Source: Heracleum sosnowskyi (lineage: Eukaryota > Streptophyta > Magnoliopsida > Apiales > Apiaceae). Taken from it: a stretch of 64,000 nucleotides of DNA. This document shows, one piece after another, positions 57,001-64,000 of the stretch. The stretch spans positions 110,443,111 through 110,507,110 of the forward strand of contig CM061244.1 in assembly GCA_030848705.1 (NCBI GenBank). The letters are read 5' to 3'. How positions within the stretch are numbered: position 1 is the stretch's first letter; every line of letters starts with the position of its first letter. Both the position numbers and the translations under genes were made by a program. The notes below the pieces were generated by a model. It was not told the DNA's origin and did no database searches. It saw only the letters and a list, made by a program, of their open reading frames with translations.

Positions 57001-58616
57001 TTTATGTCGGCTCCTCTAACGGATAATCGTTCAATTCCAAAGCTTTTCTTCTCCATGCACACCCTAAGGTGCTCGATACTTACGTTATTGCCGACTCATA
57101 ATAGTCGCCAAGAATTCAACCATCAACATTTGCAATCGCAGGGAATTCTATTCGACTAGGCGCAAACATCTCAAGTAAGCGTTCTGTTCTATAAGAAGAC
57201 TTCGATACCGTTGTCGCCCATAGCAATGACAATTCCTCATGTCGACTGGGCGGTACTCCGGAAGATCGTTAGAATCTACAGGCTTAATTCCGGTCTCTAT
57301 TTCAATCATCCTCATACCCAATATTCCTTCTCCCATTTCAATCCTGTGCGCTACATAAGCTTAACACTTTTGGCACAATAGCCTTTTCATTTAAGTCAAT
57401 CCCGGAATTTCTCAGTCCGTCTTGGTCCTTAAATATATTTCGCCTTTACCGTCCAATCTCAACTTCATCATTTTATCTCTACAATCAATTATAGCAATCA
57501 GGGTCTGTCCACCAACCCATATAACGACTATCTTACCCAATCCACAGGGTTCGCTCTAATTTCCATTCTCTTTGGTGACATCCTCTGGTGATCAGAAAGA
57601 CAAGGTTTGCCAAAATTTGCTGAATTTCTTTCCAAAATCAGGGAAATTTGATCAATCTATTTACCTACTAGTAATGCTCGGATCTGATTTCCGACCTTTC
57701 TGTTTTATCCTCATAATTCCTTCCTGGTTTCCTGAGGGTGGTAAATCTCGTTCTCGATTCTGTCTTAGCGTGCTTGTCTTACAATATCATTTGCATGGTA
57801 CATATACCCAAAATTTTCCTTGAGATAATAAAATCCCTCAATGATGTAATAGACACTATTTCCAGTGGAATCGCTGGTCGTGGGGGATTGAAACCTCATA
57901 GCCAAAGCAATTCCTTACACTATTCTAGGCAACTAAGTACCCTTGATCGTTCGTGAAAATCTGAACATCTTGGTTCTTACGTATGTCGCCTCCTTATGGG
58001 CAACTATAACTGACTACGAGTAACAGGTTTCGTTCAAGTCGAATCAATCCACTGATACTGGCTATACTGCCTCTACCTCTTCTGCTTTGGAGACTCTACT
58101 CCATTTTCTTTGTCATACCTCTTAATGAATCATGAACGATCCTTAAACTCTCATCTCGTCACTTATTTATCCCTTGAAGGTTCGTCCGGTCTTATTATTA
58201 GACCTCAAGTAACACACCACATCTTTAACAATCGGCACACTTTCTACAAGATTCTTCCCTTGAACCACCATGGGGTCTTCCTCTAGATCCTCCTATGGAT
58301 CTTCCTTTATCGGGTCTCCGTCCATTTCAAGGAGCGCATCATCAAATGCCTACTCGAAGGCCTCGGGATCTGGTATCTCAGAGTCCCATCCATCTATAAC
58401 TCATACGAATCGAGGTGACTAACCATGAAGTCCTAAGTACGGTTTCCCAAAAGAAGTCCCCTCTCGGGCTTCATCTTAAACAGTCAGGGTCATGTCCTCT
58501 AACCCGACTACTAACTCAATTTGAGCTCTAGATGTTCTTATCATTATTAAGGGCATTTTAAGACTCGATCTCCTATCGTTTCTGAGGACTGTAACCTAAT
58601 GCTCTGATACCATTTC
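54014..58616 (-). mobile_element. LARD-like internal region with gypsy remnants
   Basis: The region lies between the purine tract (54014-54026) and the primer site (58601-58612). No intact frame exists. Decayed minus-strand pieces are recognisable: a chromovirus-type tail (MLRQYTIDARHMLEYE and ITDRKEQVL, 54091-54291), an RNase H-side piece near 54660-54760 (HYHPGKANVVADTL), an RT piece near 54840-54990 (EDIPKTA-like) and a Gag piece (FVPEFVNTEKKRASRFQ, 55640-55864). 55865-58600 has no recognisable coding sequence, except an unexplained plus-strand open stretch at 56572-56865. Confidence 0.8.
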
Positions 58617-59708
58617 TGTAACAGCCCCAAATCCCGGGTCAGGGATTTGGAGTAGTCACGATCCATGTACTCCTTGCCTTACCTGTATTACTCACCCCAT
58701 TCATAATTTACCTGCTCATGACCCCACCATATATGTCTCACACACACACACAGGTTAGAGTCTCAGAAACGACACACTACAACAACTACGGAATAAATAA
58801 TTTTTATTACAATACCCAAATGTCTTTTGAATCTATTACTGATACAATTTCTAAGTATTGTTACATTACCAACTTAGCCTTCTGATGCTCACAATCCTCT
58901 CATACCATGCATGTCTATACATAAGTTGAATACCAAAAGCCGTAGCCTGATTCGATTGGTTCGTACTACTCTCGGGATCACTGCTAGAAACTGTTTATGG
59001 AAACGCCTTGCGAGGCATGTGCCGTCCCATTGGCATCCTGCTTCGCTGCTATATAATATATATAAAACAATAGCAAGAGTGAGCGATAGCTCAGCAAGGT
59101 AATGAAAGTATGGCATAATTCTGCCTTTAATTCAACCCAGAAATAAAGCGGGTATAAGACAATAATTTGTCAAAATATCTCGATACTGAAATCATTTCCT
59201 TATCGGAATGTATTCCAAAAATAGTACCATTGCTGTATTTCAATTATCATTTCCATAATACTCTGCAACTTTCGATATTCATACTATGAACAAAGTTCTA
59301 GTATAATATAAAAGATGAAGTAACAAGGTAACTCAGTATATCCTTTCCGTAAAATATCTGTTATATAAAATATAAGCAGACTATCAACATATAACTTAAA
59401 AGATGAAGTTATAAGGAAAATTCAATATAAGGTTTCCGTAACCCAAAATCCACTTATGCATATATATCCTTAATTAGGTTTTATCAGAGTCATAACTCAT
59501 AAGCTCTGATAAAAGATAAAGTTGCGGGAATTTCCAAATATCATCTTTCATATCAAACATTTACCTCATATCATAATTTGGAAATAAAGACAGTGTAAAA
59601 TATTTCCAATCCATTTTCTAAACTCATCTGATTCCATATATCTTTTCCATAAATCATATACCTTTTTGTAATTTCATATGCTTTCTTATAAACTCGTATG
59701 ATTGTATA
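58617..59708 (-). repeat. Right LARD LTR, interrupted by E4
   Basis: This matches the first 1.1 kb of the 49720-54013 LTR and is its 5' partner. It stops at TTGTATA where the E4 LTR begins; in the left copy the text continues AACTTG at 50828. The remaining ~3.2 kb should follow E4, outside the window. Confidence 0.9.
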
Positions 59709-60204
59709 TGTTAGGCCAATTCCACAATATATAATCAATATATGTATAATAAGAACAATTAAGAACACTGTTTATGATCAATAAACTGAATTATATAAAA
59801 TAACTCTTCTCTTTGTAATGTTAAAGAATTACAAAGAGCTGCTAGGTTACAAGAATAATAATTCTATGTTCGCATCCCTTCTAGGGATAACCTATCTGTG
59901 TTTATATAATACACAGCTACATACAATCCATCTCTAATTGATATTCCTATAAGTTAGCTATACAATTCATATCAATTAAGGATTGTTTCTTATCTTCTAT
60001 TCCGTTTCCTTAGCTGTATCAATATATTCTGCTTCTTTCCATCTTCAGAATATATTGCTTCTAGAATATTCAATTCAGCACCGACAGCTAATTCAACTAT
60101 CACCACGCCAGACTTTAACAAACTCTGACTGACTTCAATGTAAACTCTGATGAGCACCTGTTGCTTAAACACTGATGAACAAACGTCAGCAATTATATCT
60201 AACA
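59709..60204 (-). repeat. E4 3' LTR
   Basis: 496 bp bounded by TGTTAG and CTAACA. On the minus strand it is preceded by the purine tract AAGTTGGGGGAGAT (60205-60218), which defines it as the 3' LTR. A TATATAAA signal is at about 59901-59909. It is half the length of the E1 and E2 LTRs. Motif copies are at about 60117 and 60145. Confidence 0.9.
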
Positions 60205-60357
60205 ATCTCCCCCAACTTGTGCATAATAAAAATGTACAAGTTAAACAGATAATTGATGATGTCAAAACATATAACAAATGCAGTTTTTAAAATATATCAG
60301 AGTTTAACTTTATCTTAGAATAGAAAACATTAAAAAAAAAAAACTTACAGTCAGACT
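60205..60357 (-). other. E4 polypurine tract and 3' untranslated stretch
   Basis: The purine tract GGGGGAGAT borders the LTR. The remaining ~140 bases up to the env-like stop are AT-rich, with one E4 motif copy near 60296. Confidence 0.8.
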
Positions 60358-63300
60358 TTACTTGATTTCTTCAATATCAGGCACTGTCCTGATATAGTCT
60401 GTAAGCAATCTTCGTTCAGCTCTCTCTAGCTCAGCAATCATAATCTCTTTCAGCTCCTTCAATTCTGGATCACTTTCACCAGTTTGATATATGGCAGCCC
60501 TCAGAGAATATATGTTGTTTCTTCTCATATCATTGCCCAGTCTTATTATAAAGGCTTTGTCAGATTCCAAATTGAATTCCAACACCTTTATTCCAAAAGC
60601 TGTAGAGAGCTTTGCACTATTTCTTCTCATCTCAACAAGATTTCCACGAGCATCTTTGTACTTAGGAATGTAAGCACTTGTAATTTTAGCACCACTGAGA
60701 ACCTTTGCTCTCATCATCCTTACTCTCAAAACTTCAGCAGCATTTTGAGTTCTTTGATTTCTGACTTTGAGTAGATATAAGACATATTCTAACTCTTCAG
60801 CCATTTTCAAGTGTATATCATTTTCACCTATTCTGTATACTCTGCCATCAGCCATGAAGTATAACAGAAAGTCCTTCCTAAGTCCCTTATGATGAATTAA
60901 CTTAACAGATTCTAGCTTGTCAAGGCTCTCTTGAGTAACCCCAACACCAGGTTCTGCCAGTGAAGTTTGATCCATTGGACTGTTATTTATCCTCTTTTCT
61001 CTGTGTGATCCCAGACCTGATTTATCTCTTCCTTCCTTGCCCATAGTAGTCCTACTTTGCAGTATGTTAACAGAACTAGGGTTCAGAGTTTGTGGTAGAG
61101 TTGGTCTTGTGAAAGTGTTTAGCAGTTGAGAAGAGAGTGGTGTTTGAACAACTTGAGCAACGTCAGAGATTGTCAATTTCTTAGTAGATCTATCAACTTG
61201 AGCTTTGTCAGAGGTTGAATAATTCTTCTTTGGTAACTGTCCTTCTTCTTCCAGTTTACCCTTACCCTTATCAGTATTTGCTATCACAGACCTCCTTGAG
61301 TATTGTATACTCTGTTGAGAAGTTTCCTTGATGGAAATACCCATTTCTTTCTTTCTAGGAACCTTGACAGCTTTCTTCTTGTAAGTACCATCCTTTAATT
61401 TCCTCTCATGCTCTTCAGCAAGACTCAGCATTTCAGCTTCCATGTCTTCAACTGTAGCTTCATTACCATGTTCTTCTAAAAACATCTTAGTAGCAATTTC
61501 TTCATCAGTAAATGGATTGGCTGAAATAATTAAACTCTTAAGTCTTGAACCACTGGCAGAGTTTGAGATTCCTTTACCAGAGTTTGTCAACCTATCAGAA
61601 TTTAATCTTGATCTTCTTTGCCCTTTAGCAGAAATTAAATTCCTCTCAGTTTCCTTGCTTCCACCATCAGCAGAATCATCCCTCCGTCTCAGAGTTTGAG
61701 TGTCTTTGCATTTGTTATTTGGTACACTCTCCCCCTTTTTGACATCATCAGAAAGTAATACTGATGTCAGCAACTCTAACGCAGTAGAAATAGAAGTCAG
61801 TTGCGCAGACATTGCAGTCTGATTCTCCTCAACTTTCCCAAGCCTCTTCTTAAGTTCATCAGAATCCTTGGCTTGCTGCTTGAACATTGCAGAATAATAA
61901 GACCTATCAGTCTTCAAATTGAGATCCCTTATACCAACTTCATTTCTAAGATTGGTAACCACTGTTTGTGTTTCATCAAACCTATTGTGTAAGGCTTTGA
62001 CTTGAACCACAGTAGCCTTTAGACTTGTAAGAACATCAGAGTTTGAAATATGCTTTACAGAATCAGATAGAAAATCCGCAGCCCTTTGTGCTGAAAATAC
62101 ACAATCTGCATCAGCCCATCTGTTATAGTACATATTCTGGTAATACTCAGCAGTCTCTCTATTAACTTCCCTTGCTTCATCAGTATTTACACCATCAGAC
62201 AATGAAACTTGAATACTAGGGTGTGAATGAGAACCCTCAGCATCATTTTCAGCTTCTTCATCAATGAATATCAGAGTTTGCTTGAGCAAAAACCTCTGCT
62301 TCTCTTGTAACAACCTCAACAACAGCCTGTTGTAGAGCATCAAGTAAAACAGCATCTTGTAGAACATTCTTTGTCACAGCTTCCAAACTCTGATCAACTT
62401 CCTCACCTTTTTCAGAATTTGCATTATTTACTGAAAGAACTTCTGTGTGAGAACCCACAGAGTCTTCAATCACCAAGGTGGCTTGATCAGCTGCCACATC
62501 CTCAGTATCACAAACACTGATACTAGGACGTGCTTCCAAATTTTCATTATGAATAAAGAAATCCATTTCAATATCCTCATTCTCAGAAATTCTGCTGTCA
62601 GAGTATGCAGCAGCTTCCTCAACTACATCATCTTTAGATGTAGGAGCTTCGATATCAGCACTTACCATTTCAGGCATAGGTGCTGCTTCAGCATTTCCAT
62701 GAGCCTCCTGAACAATAATCTCAGGAGCTTCAGTTTCCATAAAAATCCTGTCCTCAACATCAACATTTACAACAAGCTCCTCTGCAACAATTTCAGGAGC
62801 TTCATGCTGGACAGCTTCATTAACAACCTCCTGATTTTCAGCTTCAGGAGCTTCAGTTTCTGATTCATCAAAAAGATAAGCAGCAACCATCCTCCTCTTT
62901 TTCTGATGAAGAATTTCATTATCAACAACATCTTCATCAACATCAGCTTCACCAACAGACTTTGACCTGTTAGCTCGAACTTTTCTCTTGAAAGCCCTTT
63001 TCTTAATTCTACTACCAGACTGTGGTTGTTGAGAAATAGATTGTGGTAGAGGTTCAGTGTTTAATGAGGAAATGTTCAGAGTTTGATGTTCTGGTTGTGG
63101 TTGTAGTTGTGGAGGATTATTTTCAAACTGTTTCACTCTCTCAGGTAATAGCAGAGCACCAACATTCCCTTTCTTCAGATCCTTGTTTGTTAAGTCAGAA
63201 AATATGCGTTTATGCAATCTAAACGACTGAATAACATCATCCTCAGCTATCTCAGTGTCAGGAACACAGAAAGAAAACAGTAGTTGACAAAAACGAGCAA

Positions 63301-63910
63301 AATAGACAATACCTCTATTTTCTATCATCTTTTCACCAATATTGTTTAAAACTAATCTAGCAAAATCAAAGTGATCACCATAGAGTAAGGAATACCTGAT
63401 TTGCAGACTATCTGTAGGAATTGCATCCCAATTGGTGCATTTCTTCCTGAAAGCTCTAGTGATGCAGTCAAAGAAGAAACTCCACTCCTTTCTCAAGAAT
63501 GGACGCTTCAATTGACCCACCTTGGCCAATGACCCAGAGTATCCAATATCCCTCATCATCCTTAGCAGTTCTCCATCACCAACAGAGATTGTATAAGAAT
63601 TGAAATCTTCAAAGTTCAGAGCATCATGAACAGTCACAAGAGTAACCACAAACTCTTGATCTTGATACTCAAAAATAATTGACGGAGACCCAGTCTCACC
63701 ACCATCATCATAAACACCTGTCTGCCAGAAAGCACTTATTTGAGACCCAGACAGCTTCGTTGGTTCAGTTAGAGCATATCCAATATCAGAATTTGCTAAG
63801 AAACGCTGAACCAAATGAAATGCCTCTGGTGCGTTGGTAGTGTTTAGTGGTGCAGCATAATTGTTATGAACGAATTCTAATCCAGATGAAACAAACGCTG
63901 TAGTCGCCAT
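60358..63910 (-). pseudogene. E4 env-like frame, one frameshift
   Basis: The first part starts at the ATG at 63910 (MATTAFVSSGLEFVHNNYAA) and runs 549 codons to 62261. The second part is open from 62367 to 60358. They differ by one phase, and the switch lies near 62270, so a single indel splits a frame of about 1,180 codons. Residues 50-215 carry the domain shared with E1 and E2 (YQDQEFVVTLVTVHDAL, FLRKEWSFFFDCITRAF, YFARFCQLLFSF). A basic cluster (KKRAFKRKVRANRSK) follows, then acidic low-complexity sequence, then a helical part (MRRAKVL... and ELKELKEIMIAELERAERR). No signal peptide or catalytic motif is evident. Confidence 0.85.
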
Positions 63911-64000
63911 TCGTAAGATTTGAAAGAATTCAAAGAAACTGATGCAAAAGCTTCAAGAGAGTTTGTAAGTAGAAGGTGTTTGTGAATATGTGTGTGTGTA
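63911..64000 (-). other. E4 spacer upstream of the env-like frame
   Basis: Non-coding bases between pol (off the right edge) and the env-like start, with one AGAGTTTG copy at 63958-63965, part of the E4 motif. Confidence 0.5.

Larger units (their letters stand above)
59709..64000 (-). mobile_element. E4: Sirevirus-type element, 3' part
   Basis: In minus-strand order: the env-like frame, a purine tract and a 3' LTR. Gag, pol and the 5' LTR lie beyond the right edge. It is inserted in the right LARD LTR. The family motif TCAGAGTTTG or its inverse occurs in the LTR, the untranslated part and the coding sequence. Confidence 0.88.

Overview
This window is plant nuclear DNA, almost certainly from a eudicot, and nearly all of it is transposable-element sequence. 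The evidence is Ty1/copia polyproteins of Sirevirus and Tnt1/Tork type primed by initiator-Met tRNA, a Ty3/gypsy derivative with very long LTRs, a Stowaway MITE, a PIF/Harbinger transposon with a DDE nuclease, Helitron ends and a Helitron-borne RPA-like gene fragment. I see no bacterial or organellar genes and I do not assign a species.

Layout. 1-25373 is a three-level nest of minus-strand copia elements. E1 (Sirevirus, 1-9871, runs off the left edge) sits in the 3' untranslated part of E2 (Sirevirus, 9872-22360). E2 sits in the reverse transcriptase of E3 (Tnt1-like, 22361-25373). A 386-bp TRIM (13956-14341) split the very long env-like frame of E2. 25374-36781 is AT-rich: an inverted Helitron-like repeat, a Stowaway MITE, a short Helitron (29780-30457), a second Helitron-like unit with a large tandem array and an RPA-like pseudogene (about 30459-34895), then a 529-bp MITE with 10-bp target duplication and a 537-bp hAT-type MITE. 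36782-42127 is a complete PIF/Harbinger unit with decayed ORF1 and a transposase carrying one internal stop. 42203-42890 is a poly(A) retroposon. 44214-45520 holds the only candidate host gene, a two-exon gene for a 62-residue protein, with a broken duplicate at 46662-47525. 47809-49187 is an LTR plus a 90-bp minisatellite. 49188-59708 is a LARD-like gypsy derivative arranged internal(partial)-LTR-internal-LTR. 59709-64000 is the 3' end of another Sirevirus (E4) inserted into the right-hand LTR.

How parts relate. The Sireviruses share gag, protease, integrase, RT/RNase H and a downstream env-like frame whose N-terminal ~200 residues are clearly related in all three, while the rest diverges. 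Each Sirevirus also carries its own short motif, scattered through LTR, untranslated and protein-coding sequence (E1 TCAACGAAA, E2 CTGTCA/TGACAG, E4 TCAGAGTTTG). That is the most unusual pattern in the window. Coding regions are recent but dead: E2 gag-pol is one frame with three stops, E1 has one stop and two frame changes, and the Harbinger nuclease has one stop. Protein domain positions are approximate and no alignment or database search was run.
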